Part shown: positions 1-10,145 of the stretch, piece by piece
Numbering within the stretch: the stretch's first letter is position 1
Layout of the letters: every line of letters begins with the position of its first letter
Assembly: GCA_902562875.1 (NCBI GenBank)
Contig: CACEVB010000003.1
Coordinates: 1-64,000, forward strand
DNA from: an uncultured Pelagibacteraceae bacterium
GTDB lineage: Bacteria; Pseudomonadota; Alphaproteobacteria; Pelagibacterales; Pelagibacteraceae
Direction of reading: 5' to 3'
DNA length: 64,000 bases
Program-made: the position numbers and the translations under genes
The notes under the pieces: generated by a model
Told to the model about the DNA's origin: nothing
The model's input: the letters and a program-made list of their open reading frames with translations, nothing else
Database searches by the model: none

Positions 1-332
1 TTTAAATTATCAAAATTAAAATTATTTAATAAATTCTCTATTAAAATCTTTTTTAAATCTTCTGCATCCTCGTCTAGGTTAAATACCTCTTTTAATTTAA
101 TTAATTTTATTTTTTCTTGTATAGCTGAATTTATTGCAATTTTTTTAATTTCTGTACTAGACAAATTTTTAAGTTTATTATTAAAAGCAATTAAATAATT
201 TATTTCATTAACAATATCTTGATTAGTTATAATTTCTGTTTCAATCTTGAATTTTATCTCAACTTGACTACTAATTGCCTGATTTGAAGTTATAAATATT
301 AAAAATAATGATAAAACTACACTTCTTATCAT
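1..332 (-). CDS. surA: SurA-like periplasmic peptidyl-prolyl isomerase, N-terminal part (truncated by window edge)
   Basis: Minus-strand reading from ATG at 332 gives MIRSVVLSLFLIFITSNQAISSQVEIKFKIETEIITNQDIVNEINYLIAFNNKLKNLSSTEIKKIAIQ: signal peptide plus SurA-type N-terminus, directly downstream of lptD. Not in the ORF track. Confidence 0.75.
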   Translation of the reverse strand, partial: MIRSVVLSLFLIFITSNQAISSQVEIKFKIETEIITNQDIVNEINYLIAFNNKLKNLSSTEIKKIAINSAIQEKIKLIKLKEVFNLDEDAEDLKKILIENLLNNFNFDNL

Positions 333-333
333 T

Positions 334-2700
334 TTAGTTTATGTTTTGTGAATTTGTACCACCAAATGGTATTAACTTGATTGAGAAGAAAATATTCTCT
401 GATGGTTCAAAATCTGCATCTTTATAAAAGGATTTTTTATATTCTAGAGCTGCTATTAAACAATCATTTTTATATTCATAAATTACATCATAATATTCAG
501 TAAGATTTTGATCTAAATTCTTATTTGTTGAAAATCCTAAAGAACTATTTTTGTTCAATTTGAATGTAGTCTCATTTGATATATAACTCTTTTGACTAAT
601 TAAATTACTACTTTCTAAATAATTAAATTTAGTTACAAAATTATTTACTGATAAACCTGTTTCTATCAAATTGTAATTTGTCTCTTTTAAGTCTTTATCT
701 AATGCAAATGAGTAATTAAAATCTAATAACTCTGAAGTATTTAATGAAAGTTTACCAAATACATCAGATCTTTTATTACCAATGGAGGAATTTCTTGGTA
801 AATCTGAATTACCGTTTTTTCTAAAAACCTGACCAGCAGAAAAATTAATTAAATCTTTTTTATTTTCATTCTTTACTGAATAATCAAATCCTAAAGTAAG
901 AGACTCTCCACCCTCGACCATATCATTTCTATTTATTCTATTTTCATCAAATAAATCAATATAATCAATTCTATTGTCATCATTAATTATATTTTTTGTT
1001 TCAGTTGGACTAAATCTTGCAGATAATTTTGGGGTTAAATACTTTTCGTTATTACCAACTTTTTTTAATAGTGGAAATCCTAAATTATAATTTAAAGCTG
1101 ATAAAAATTTTTGATTTGTTTCACTTCCAAAATCATCAGACTTATCTCCATCAAAATTTATATTTTTTATTAATAAAGAAAAATTATTTGTTATCCCATT
1201 TTGTTTAACTTTTAGCATGGAATTGTATCTAAGATCATTTATAACTATACCCTCATATTTATTTGTATCATATTTTTTTTGGTAGCCTGAGGAATTAAAT
1301 AACAAATCTCCATTGTAACTACTAAATAAATTTTTTTCATAATTATAATTAGGGTATACGTATTCGTAAGCGTCAGAGTCTTTTTTTGATAGATCTTCAA
1401 ATATTTCAAAATTAATATTAAACATACTATCTTCATTTTCTTTTTCATATTCAATTAAACTATTTAAATAAGAATAGTTAGAAATTAATGGAGATTCTAT
1501 CTCATATTTTTTTAAATATGTTCTATCTGATGTTGTTTGAATATTAATTTTTAAAGTATCATTATTAATTGTTTTTAATATATTTCCAAAAAAATGTGAG
1601 TTTGTTGAATCATTTTTAAAATTAATACTATGATCTAAAATGTAGTTAGTATTTTTCTCTCTTTGTCTATATTCTGTTTGGAATAGTTTTTTATCATTAA
1701 AAAATAATCTTGGAGAGAAAGTTAAGTCTTTATTATCAGACAATACTTTGTAATAAGGTAACTGTAACGAACTCCCTAACAAACTTGAATTTTTTATCGA
1801 TGGAAGCAAAAATCCCGATTGTCTTTTTACAGTTGGATCTGGGTGAGAAATATATGGAAAATATAAAACTGGTACATCATATAAATTCAACCATGCATTT
1901 TTGTATGAAATTATTTTTTTCTTTTTATCATGTGTAATTTTCTCAGATTTTATTAACCACGGTGGACATTTATCTCCATCCCTAATCTTACAGGATGTAA
2001 ATACACCCTTTCGAATGATTGTTTTGTTTGGCGTATCATTAATTGAATTACCAAAAAGTCTAGGATCGTTTTCTTCATTACCTAGAATAGATTTATCAAA
2101 ATATACTTTGATATCCTTTCCAACAATTTCTTTTTTATTTAAATTTATAATACCCTCTTTAATTTTAAAATTATTACCTTCTATATCATCTAAGCTTAAA
2201 CTATTTACTTTTAGAATTTCTTTTATTAGATAAAAATTAAATTCTTTAAAAGTTAACTTATTTCCAAACTGATCTTCTAAAATAGATTTACTTTTTGAGG
2301 TTATTATCTCTTTTGATTTGTCGTATAAAATATCTGAAGATAACAATGTATATTTATTATCCAAAATTAATTTAGAGTCTCCATTGATGACTATTAATTG
2401 ATTTTTTTTGTCATATTTAATAAAATCTGAATTAATTTTAATATTTTTGTTTTTATCGAAATACTCAACATTTTCTCTAACTATCAAAATAGATTTATTT
2501 TTGTTTAGTGAAGTTTTATCACCTTTTATTAAAATATTGTTGTCCGTTTTTATTTCAACATTACCACTCGCTTCGATTTTGTTGCCTTTTTCGGTAATCT
2601 CTATTTTATTTGATTTTAAATTAAATTCCTCTGATATAGTACTTCGATCAAAGATTACAAAAAATATTATAAAAAAGAATATATAAAATTTACTTTTCAT
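334..2700 (-). CDS. lptD: LPS-assembly outer membrane protein LptD
   Basis: 788 aa; OstA-like N-terminal repeats (NKIEASGNVEIKTDNNILIKGD), LYDVPVLYFPYISHPDPTVKRQSGFLLPS motif; next to lptG/lptF and surA. Confidence 0.93.
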   Translation of the reverse strand: MKSKFYIFFFIIFFVIFDRSTISEEFNLKSNKIEITEKGNKIEASGNVEIKTDNNILIKGDKTSLNKNKSILIVRENVEYFDKNKNIKINSDFIKYDKKNQLIVINGDSKLILDNKYTLLSSDILYDKSKEIITSKSKSILEDQFGNKLTFKEFNFYLIKEILKVNSLSLDDIEGNNFKIKEGIINLNKKEIVGKDIKVYFDKSILGNEENDPRLFGNSINDTPNKTIIRKGVFTSCKIRDGDKCPPWLIKSEKITHDKKKKIISYKNAWLNLYDVPVLYFPYISHPDPTVKRQSGFLLPSIKNSSLLGSSLQLPYYKVLSDNKDLTFSPRLFFNDKKLFQTEYRQREKNTNYILDHSINFKNDSTNSHFFGNILKTINNDTLKINIQTTSDRTYLKKYEIESPLISNYSYLNSLIEYEKENEDSMFNINFEIFEDLSKKDSDAYEYVYPNYNYEKNLFSSYNGDLLFNSSGYQKKYDTNKYEGIVINDLRYNSMLKVKQNGITNNFSLLIKNINFDGDKSDDFGSETNQKFLSALNYNLGFPLLKKVGNNEKYLTPKLSARFSPTETKNIINDDNRIDYIDLFDENRINRNDMVEGGESLTLGFDYSVKNENKKDLINFSAGQVFRKNGNSDLPRNSSIGNKRSDVFGKLSLNTSELLDFNYSFALDKDLKETNYNLIETGLSVNNFVTKFNYLESSNLISQKSYISNETTFKLNKNSSLGFSTNKNLDQNLTEYYDVIYEYKNDCLIAALEYKKSFYKDADFEPSENIFFSIKLIPFGGTNSQNIN

Positions 2701-3775
2701 TTATTTTCAAAATACCCACAACTGATACCATGGTTAATATAATTATTGGAAACCATATGGATAACATTATAGGTATTCGCTCATTTATGCCCATCACATT
2801 AAAAAAATAATTTATATAATAAATTATTACAGATAACAAAATACCCATCACAATATTTAAAATTTTTGATTTATTGTATTTGGTATTTAACATTAATATT
2901 GAACCTAGAACTATCATTATTACAAGGTAAATAGGTAAAGCAACTAATTTATTTATGTAACTTTCTATATCTACTGTTGAGTATCCTAATGACTCATAAT
3001 CTTTATATAAATCTAAAAGTTGAAATAAATTTAATGAGGACAAATTAGAAAAAAGGTTGTTGATTTTTTCTAAATTAAAATTACTTTTAATTAATATTCT
3101 TTCTTCTTCACTTTTTTTACCGTTAGTTTCGAAGATTTTAACATCTTCTGCGATCCATATATTCGAGTTAATATCAATTTTTTTTGCCGAAATAGTTTTT
3201 AAAAGAGTAAAATTATTGTCTAATTTACTTATTGAAACATTCTTTAAAAAATTTCTTTCTATCTGTTCAGCATTAACTATATTAATAATATCGTTAATTT
3301 CATCTTTTATCCAAAGACCGTCCTCATTTATTACTGCTAAATATTTATTATCTTCAGTAAAACTATTCTTAAAGCTGAGATAATTATTTTTTAAATTTGA
3401 GGAAATTGTATAATAACCAAAGATTAGAAAGAGGCCAAAAATTGTAGTTATAATTGAAATTATTTTAACTATATCAGAATTTTTTACTCCATAATTTTTA
3501 AAAATAAGCAATTCATCTCTGTCATATAAATGTAAAAAAAACATCTGAGTTGTTATTAAAAAAATAAACGGAAAAATTTCAAATAATATTGACGGAAGAT
3601 TTAATATCGTAAAAAAAATTGGATAATATAAATTAAGTTTCATACCGTCAAAAAATTTAATTTCTTCTAAGATATTTAAAATAAATGTAAGACTTGCAAA
3701 AATTGTAGTCACAATAATTAAATTTTTACAATAAAGTTTTACTAGATACTCTTGGTGTATTTTTAAAACAGCCAT
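2690..3775 (-). CDS. lptG: LPS export ABC transporter permease LptG
   Basis: YjgP/YjgQ family topology; tandem with a second permease upstream of lptD. Confidence 0.88.
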   Translation of the reverse strand: MAVLKIHQEYLVKLYCKNLIIVTTIFASLTFILNILEEIKFFDGMKLNLYYPIFFTILNLPSILFEIFPFIFLITTQMFFLHLYDRDELLIFKNYGVKNSDIVKIISIITTIFGLFLIFGYYTISSNLKNNYLSFKNSFTEDNKYLAVINEDGLWIKDEINDIINIVNAEQIERNFLKNVSISKLDNNFTLLKTISAKKIDINSNIWIAEDVKIFETNGKKSEEERILIKSNFNLEKINNLFSNLSSLNLFQLLDLYKDYESLGYSTVDIESYINKLVALPIYLVIMIVLGSILMLNTKYNKSKILNIVMGILLSVIIYYINYFFNVMGINERIPIMLSIWFPIIILTMVSVVGILKINEK

Positions 3776-3776
3776 A

Positions 3777-4892
3777 TTAATGTTTTAACCTCAATTGTAA
3801 AAAAATATAAAAAATTATGGAAAATAAAAAAGGTAAAAAAATTGTAAATAAATTTTTAATATCCAAATTACCTATATATTGAGATAAAATTTGAGATAAA
3901 ATTATTAAAAAAACACCTGTTATAAATAAAATAATTTTCAAATGTGTTAAACCTGCCTCTCTATCAGATTTTAAGGCTAAACATGAACCAATCATAGCTA
4001 AAATTATTATATAAAAAGGAACTACAGATCTTTTATAAAGTTCTTCTGCTATATTTTTAAAACTTTTAAAATTACATTCTAAATATTTATCAGAGAAGAT
4101 TGTTTTGCTAATTTTAATAGATAATATACATTTTAATAGTAACTTTGAAGGCAGTTCTTGAATTTTAGGATGAACCGTTGTTTTAGTCGAATAGTCTGAT
4201 AGATTTATTTGTGTAGTATCGTATGATAATATATTTATTCCTTCATTATTTTTATCAACAATATTACCGTTATAAAGTTCTAAAAAAAATTTATCATCTA
4301 TTTTTTTTATTACTCCTTTTCTAGCTGAAATTATTTTTGAATTTTCTTTATCAGTATTATCTTTTAAATATATATTAATAAATTCACCTTTATTATTTTT
4401 TTTTTCAATAAAAACTGTCAAGTTTTCGACTGTATTTACAAATTTTTTTGATTTTATGAGAGATGGTAAATAATCTATATTTGAAGATCTAATATACGAC
4501 CTAGCTATGTCTTGAGTTTTTGGAACAATAAATAGATTAAGTATTAAATGAAATAATACAATAATTGTCGAAAATTTTATTATAAAGTTAAAAAAATCTC
4601 TTTTTTTTATTCCGTTAATCCAAAAAATAATCAATTCATTTCTGTTTTCGTATTTTATAATTGTATAAAAAAGTGATAAGAAAAACATAAATATTAGAAG
4701 TCTAGATATAATTTTTGGAAAATTTAGTAATGTATAATAAAAATATATTTTAAAACTATGTCCATCTTCTGAGACGAAATCCAAATAATTTACAGCCTGT
4801 ATAACCCAAACAATAAGACTTAGGCTTACTGAGCTTATTATAAAAAATGAAACTGTATCAAAAAAAAATTTTCTAAATATTAATTTTTCCAT
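3777..4892 (-). CDS. lptF: LPS export ABC transporter permease LptF
   Basis: YjgP/YjgQ family permease, first gene of lptF-lptG-lptD-surA order. Confidence 0.88.
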   Translation of the reverse strand: MEKLIFRKFFFDTVSFFIISSVSLSLIVWVIQAVNYLDFVSEDGHSFKIYFYYTLLNFPKIISRLLIFMFFLSLFYTIIKYENRNELIIFWINGIKKRDFFNFIIKFSTIIVLFHLILNLFIVPKTQDIARSYIRSSNIDYLPSLIKSKKFVNTVENLTVFIEKKNNKGEFINIYLKDNTDKENSKIISARKGVIKKIDDKFFLELYNGNIVDKNNEGINILSYDTTQINLSDYSTKTTVHPKIQELPSKLLLKCILSIKISKTIFSDKYLECNFKSFKNIAEELYKRSVVPFYIIILAMIGSCLALKSDREAGLTHLKIILFITGVFLIILSQILSQYIGNLDIKNLFTIFLPFLFSIIFYIFLQLRLKH

Positions 4893-4950
4893 TGAAATTA
4901 GCTTATATTAAACATATATAGTTCAACTTTAAGTATATATTTTAAAATTT

Positions 4951-6411
4951 ATGTCTGTTCAAGTCGTCTATAATAGAAGAATTAAATCAACAAAAAAGGG
5001 TATTATAGCCTTATTTGTAGATGAAAAACATAAATTTATTTCTATAGATGGACTTTTAAATAATAAAGAAAATTCTTACCTAAAAAATATTCTTAAAGAG
5101 AAAAAAGGGGATAAAAAAAATATATTCTCAATTAATTTAAATGAAAAAAAAACTGCTGTAATAATACCAGCAGATAATAATGCATCTACAAACGACATAG
5201 AGAATCTTGGTGCAAAATTCTATGACTTTCTTAGTAAAGAGATTATAACAAATATTACACTTGATAACTCTATTATGTCAAAAAAAAATGATTTCAATTT
5301 TATTGATCATTTTTTACATGGTATAAAATTAAAATCATATAAATTTGAGATTTATAAAACGAAAAAAAATAAAAATCCTATTAGGATTGAATTAATATCA
5401 AAATCTATAATGAAAAAATCAAAAAAATTTGAGGCTTTGGAGCAAGGAATTTTTCTAACTAGAGATTTAGTATCTGAACCTGGAAATATTTTACATCCTG
5501 ATGAATACGCAAAAAGACTTAAAAATTTAAGAAAATATGGTTTGAAAATAACAATATACGACAAAAACAAATTAAAGAAACTAGGATGCAGAGCTTTATT
5601 AGGTGTTGGCCAAGGAAGTATACGAGGCACATATATGGTAGTAATGGAGTGGAAAGGTTTAAAAAAAAATTCTAAACCATTAAGTTTTATTGGTAAAGGT
5701 GTTTGTTTTGATACAGGGGGTATTTCTCTTAAACCAGCAAAATTTATGGAAGATATGACCTACGATATGGCAGGATCTGCAGTCGTAGTAGGTTTAATGA
5801 AAAATTTAGCTTTAAGAAAAGCAAAAATAAATGCCATAGGAGTAGTTGGTCTTGTAGAAAATATGCCCGGTGGCAATGCACAAAGACCTGGGGATATTGT
5901 TAAATCATTTTCAGGTAAAACAATAGAAATCTTAAATACAGATGCAGAGGGAAGGTTGGTTTTGGCTGATATTATGGCCTTTACTGAAAAAAAATACAAT
6001 CCATCCTTAATGATTGACTTAGCCACATTAACTGGTGCGATTATAGTTTCTCTAGGCTCAGAATATTCTGGTCTTTTTTCAAACAATGATAAATTGTCGA
6101 ACCAACTATTTATTAGTGGCAATAACGTAGATGAAAAAGTGTGGAGAATGCCCCTTCATAAAAATTACGATAAATTAATTAATTCCCCAAACGCCGATAT
6201 GCAAAATATTAATTATGTTGGAGGAGCAGGCTCGACAACTGCAGCTCAATTCTTACAAAGATTCGTTTCTAAAAATACTCCATGGGCACACCTTGACATT
6301 GCTGGAATGGCTTTTTCTAAATATGGAGGCGCATTAAATCCGAGTGGAGCAACTGGTTATGGAGTTAGACTTTTAAATAAGTTTATAGAGGATTATTATG
6401 AATCAAATTGA
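4951..6411 (+). CDS. pepA: Leucyl aminopeptidase (M17)
   Basis: NTDAEGRLVLADIM and GKGVCFDTGGISLKP M17 signatures. Confidence 0.95.
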   Translation: MSVQVVYNRRIKSTKKGIIALFVDEKHKFISIDGLLNNKENSYLKNILKEKKGDKKNIFSINLNEKKTAVIIPADNNASTNDIENLGAKFYDFLSKEIITNITLDNSIMSKKNDFNFIDHFLHGIKLKSYKFEIYKTKKNKNPIRIELISKSIMKKSKKFEALEQGIFLTRDLVSEPGNILHPDEYAKRLKNLRKYGLKITIYDKNKLKKLGCRALLGVGQGSIRGTYMVVMEWKGLKKNSKPLSFIGKGVCFDTGGISLKPAKFMEDMTYDMAGSAVVVGLMKNLALRKAKINAIGVVGLVENMPGGNAQRPGDIVKSFSGKTIEILNTDAEGRLVLADIMAFTEKKYNPSLMIDLATLTGAIIVSLGSEYSGLFSNNDKLSNQLFISGNNVDEKVWRMPLHKNYDKLINSPNADMQNINYVGGAGSTTAAQFLQRFVSKNTPWAHLDIAGMAFSKYGGALNPSGATGYGVRLLNKFIEDYYESN

Positions 6412-6808
6412 AAAAACACTATCAATAATTAAACCAGATGCTATTGAAAGGAATTTATCTGAAGATATAAAATCTATTTTTTTAAAAAACGGATTTCAAA
6501 TTTTAAATGAAAAAAAAATTAAAATATCCAAAGAAGAAGCTGAACAATTTTATCTAGTCCATCAATCTAAGCCGTTTTATAATGAATTATGTAATTATTT
6601 ATCCTCTGGGCCAATTTTAGTAATGATATTAACTAAGGAAAACGCAGTATCTGAAAATAGAGCATTGATGGGTGCAACCGACCCAAAAGATGCAAAAGAA
6701 GGTACTATTAGAAAAAAATATGGTCTTTCAATAGATAAAAATTCAGTTCATGGTTCAGATAGTACAGAAAATGCTGTCAAGGAAATAAATTTTTTTTTCA
6801 AAGATTAA
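6398..6808 (+). CDS. ndk: Nucleoside diphosphate kinase
   Basis: TLSIIKPDAIERN, NSVHGSDSTENA active-site signature. Confidence 0.96.
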   Translation: MNQIEKTLSIIKPDAIERNLSEDIKSIFLKNGFQILNEKKIKISKEEAEQFYLVHQSKPFYNELCNYLSSGPILVMILTKENAVSENRALMGATDPKDAKEGTIRKKYGLSIDKNSVHGSDSTENAVKEINFFFKD

Positions 6809-7380
6809 TTATTTTTTTTAAAAATTTTATCTATAGATTTAGGATAAATTATATGTTCAAGTTTTCGTACTTTTTTGGCTAAACTATGTATAGTTTCTCC
6901 ACGAGTAATTTTAGTTTTGCTCTGCAAAATTATTTTCCCAGAATCTAATTTTTTTGTAACATAATGGACGGTGCAACCAGAAAATTTTTCTTTATTTTTT
7001 AAAACTCTTTCATGGGTATTTAAACCCTTATATTTAGGCAATAAAGACGGATGAATATTAATAATCTTGTTTTTAAAAAATTTAATGAAATTTTCTGAAA
7101 GAACTCTCATAAAACCAGCTAGACAAATAAAACATATATTTTTTTTAATTAAATAATCTTTGACTTTTTTTTCAAATTCTTTTTTATTTTTATAATTTAC
7201 TATCTTGTATTCTATATTATATTTTTTAGCATAATTTAAACCATTAGCTTTCGGATTATCAGATAAAACTAAATTTATCGAAATTGGGGAATTTTTTTTT
7301 TTGGAAAATTTAATTAAATTTAAAAGATTTGATCCTCTACCAGAAATAAAAACTACAGTATTTTTCTTTATTAAGTCCAA
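6805..7380 (-). CDS. purN: Phosphoribosylglycinamide formyltransferase
   Basis: ISGRGSNLLNLI, LAGFMRVLSENF, INIHPSLLPKYKGLNTHERVL. Confidence 0.95.
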   Translation of the reverse strand: MDLIKKNTVVFISGRGSNLLNLIKFSKKKNSPISINLVLSDNPKANGLNYAKKYNIEYKIVNYKNKKEFEKKVKDYLIKKNICFICLAGFMRVLSENFIKFFKNKIINIHPSLLPKYKGLNTHERVLKNKEKFSGCTVHYVTKKLDSGKIILQSKTKITRGETIHSLAKKVRKLEHIIYPKSIDKIFKKNN

Positions 7381-8396
7381 GATATTCTATTCTTTAAATT
7401 CACTGGATTTTTTGCCTTTATTATTTTACCAATTATATATGGTTGATATTTTTTATTAAAGTATTTTTTAATTAATTTAAAATTGTCCTCTTTTGCTATT
7501 AAACAAAAACCAACGCCGCAATTAAATGTCATATGCATTTCACTATCACTAACTCCTTTGGATTTAATCCAATTAAAAATTTTTTTTGTTTTAATTTTAT
7601 TTAAATCAATTTCAGCACATAACCCTTTTGGTATTACTCTTTTAATATTATCTTTAAGCCCTCCACCAGTAATATTTGCACATGCGTTAATCAATTTTTT
7701 CTCGTTTAATCTAAGTATCTCGTCTACATAAATTTTAGTAGGTCTTAACAGTTCTTTTTTTAAAAAATTATTTTTGATAATACTTATTTTTCTTTTTTTT
7801 AATATATTTCTAATCAAAGAGAAACCATTTGAGTGCAATCCAGAGGATGGAATTGCTATAATGATATTATTTTTTTTAATTTTATTTCCTATAATAATTT
7901 TTTTTTTGTTTATAAATCCAATTGCAAAACCTGCTAAATCAAATTTATTTCTTGAATATGTACCTGGCATTTCAGCTGTTTCACCACCTAGTAACTCACA
8001 ACCCGCAATTTTACATCCATTTACAATTCCTGAGATTATTAATTTAAGTTTTTTTAAATTTATTCTATCAATTGAAATATAATCTAAAAAAAAATAAGGT
8101 TTTGCGCCTTGCACAATTAAATCATTAACTGACATTGCAACTAGGTCAATACCTATAGTGTCAAATTTATTTAATTGATTAGCAATTTCTAATTTAGTTC
8201 CTACTCCATCTGTACTTGCAGCTAAAAAAAGGTTTTTATTATTAGGAATTTTAGATAATGATCCAAAACCACCAATATTCTTAAAATTAACACTTTTTTT
8301 AGTTTCTTTAACCCTAGATGCTATATATTTTACAAACATATCTGCAGCTTTTATGTTAACTCCACTTTTCTTGTATGTTAAAGATTTAGTTTTCAT
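7371..8396 (-). CDS. purM: Phosphoribosylformylglycinamidine cyclo-ligase
   Basis: STDGVGTKLEIA, GGETAEMPGTY, NITGGGLKDNIKRV. Confidence 0.96.
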   Translation of the reverse strand: MKTKSLTYKKSGVNIKAADMFVKYIASRVKETKKSVNFKNIGGFGSLSKIPNNKNLFLAASTDGVGTKLEIANQLNKFDTIGIDLVAMSVNDLIVQGAKPYFFLDYISIDRINLKKLKLIISGIVNGCKIAGCELLGGETAEMPGTYSRNKFDLAGFAIGFINKKKIIIGNKIKKNNIIIAIPSSGLHSNGFSLIRNILKKRKISIIKNNFLKKELLRPTKIYVDEILRLNEKKLINACANITGGGLKDNIKRVIPKGLCAEIDLNKIKTKKIFNWIKSKGVSDSEMHMTFNCGVGFCLIAKEDNFKLIKKYFNKKYQPYIIGKIIKAKNPVNLKNRISWT

Positions 8397-9477
8397 GATT
8401 TTTAATTTTTTATTTAAAATATTCTATCCTAAAAATATATATAATTTTTTCCAAATTTTGTTTATTTATTTTATATTGTTTTCAACAACAGATGTACTAG
8501 GCAAAACTTATACAGTTGAAAATATTGAAATAACTGAACCATACAACTTATCATTTGATAAAGAAAAAGTTACTGATAAAGCGTTTATATCAGCATTTAA
8601 AGTTTTAAAATCTAGAATTTTAATATCTGGTGATCACAAAAAAGCAAAAATATCTAATCTAAAAAATATCAAACCTATGATCGATTCGTTTTCAATTGAT
8701 GATGAAACTTTTATTAATAACAATTATAGCGCAAGATTTGACGTTATATTTAATAAAAAAAAAATTATAAATTATTACAACAACCAAAATATAATTACCT
8801 CAATACCAAAAAAAAAAAATATTTTGTTTTTACCAATACTTATAGATTTAAATAAAAATGAATTATTTATTTACAAAGATAATATATTTTTTGAGAAATG
8901 GAATAACAAAATAAACCAAAATTTTTTGTTAAATTACTTATTTTTGACTGAAGATTTAGATGACATAAAACTAATTCAGGACAATTTAGATAATATAGAA
9001 AATTATAATTTTAAAGAGTTATTAAATAAGTACAATTCTACAGAGTACATAGTTTGTATTATTTTTAAAGATCAATCTAATGTTAAAATCCTTTCGAAAA
9101 TTAATCTAAGCCAACAGTTATCTGTATCTAGTTTAACATTTAATGATGTTAGACTAGGAGATGATAATACAATTGATGATTTAATTTACAAACTCAAAAT
9201 TAATTATGATGATAAATGGAAAATACAAAATCAGATTAATACAGCAATCAAACTAAATTTAACTGTATCTATTAAATCTGATAAATTAAAAAAAATAAAA
9301 TTGTTTGAAAAAAAATTATATAATACCGACTTAGTTCACAACTTTGAAATTTTTAAAATATCCAGTTTTAATACTATTTATAAAATAGTATATAATGGAA
9401 CACCTAATAAGTTTATAAATTCATTTGGTAAAATATTTGATCTAGATATTTCAAAGGAGATTTGGGAAATTAAATGA
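8395..9477 (+). CDS. DUF2066-family exported protein
   Basis: Signal-like N-terminus; placement between purM and hdaA as in other alphaproteobacteria; C-terminus FGKIFDLDISKEIWEIK. Start taken at ATG 8395 rather than the ORF-track start 8353. Confidence 0.65.
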   Translation: MIFNFLFKIFYPKNIYNFFQILFIYFILFSTTDVLGKTYTVENIEITEPYNLSFDKEKVTDKAFISAFKVLKSRILISGDHKKAKISNLKNIKPMIDSFSIDDETFINNNYSARFDVIFNKKKIINYYNNQNIITSIPKKKNILFLPILIDLNKNELFIYKDNIFFEKWNNKINQNFLLNYLFLTEDLDDIKLIQDNLDNIENYNFKELLNKYNSTEYIVCIIFKDQSNVKILSKINLSQQLSVSSLTFNDVRLGDDNTIDDLIYKLKINYDDKWKIQNQINTAIKLNLTVSIKSDKLKKIKLFEKKLYNTDLVHNFEIFKISSFNTIYKIVYNGTPNKFINSFGKIFDLDISKEIWEIK

Positions 9478-10145
9478 GTGAACTTAATCAATTATTATTG
9501 AATTTTGATCAAAAGCAAAATTTTAATTATAATGATTTTTATGTAAGTAAAAGTAATTTTTTTGCTTTTAAATTGATTGAAAATTGGCCTAAGTGGGAGA
9601 AAAGAGTAATAAATATTTATGGAGAAAAAAATTGTGGCAAGTCACATCTGGCTGAGATATTCAAATCAAAGTATAAAGCAATAATTTTTGATGAAAAAAA
9701 ATTAAATCAAGATTTTTTTTTAAATTTAAAATTATATGAAAATCTTATATTAGATGATTTTGAAAATAATACTGATGAGAAATTATTATATTCCCTATTT
9801 AACTTTGTAGACCATGAAAACAAATATTTAATAATCAATTCGAGAACTCCTTTAATCAATATTAAATTTAAATTGAAAGACCTAAATTCAAGAGTTAAAA
9901 ACTGTCTATTGGCTGAAATAAAAATCCCCGATGATGAATTAATCTTTGCTTTACTCTTGAAAAACTTTTCAGACAAGCAAATTAAAGTTAACAAAAAACT
10001 TATTGATTACATTGTAAAAAGAATAGACAGATCATATAGAAAAATATCTGAATTTATATATAAGATTGATGAATTAAGTTTAAAAAAAAAGAAACCAATT
10101 AACATATCGAGTTTAAAAGAAATATTAGAGGTAGAAATTGAATAA
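9474..10145 (+). CDS. hdaA: DnaA-related regulatory protein HdaA/Hda-like
   Basis: 223 aa; INIYGEKNCGKSHLAEIF Walker A, NLILDDFEN, DnaA-like ATPase. Confidence 0.75.
   Translation: MSELNQLLLNFDQKQNFNYNDFYVSKSNFFAFKLIENWPKWEKRVINIYGEKNCGKSHLAEIFKSKYKAIIFDEKKLNQDFFLNLKLYENLILDDFENNTDEKLLYSLFNFVDHENKYLIINSRTPLINIKFKLKDLNSRVKNCLLAEIKIPDDELIFALLLKNFSDKQIKVNKKLIDYIVKRIDRSYRKISEFIYKIDELSLKKKKPINISSLKEILEVEIE

Noticed and set aside
1901-2233. Plus-strand ORF of 110 aa antisense to lptD, and similar antisense ORFs at 1017-1208, 1245-1454, 1710-1937, 2408-2686, 3057-3383
   Set aside because: They lie wholly inside confident lptD/lptG coding sequence, have hydrophobic AT-driven composition and no recognisable motif; shadow ORFs.
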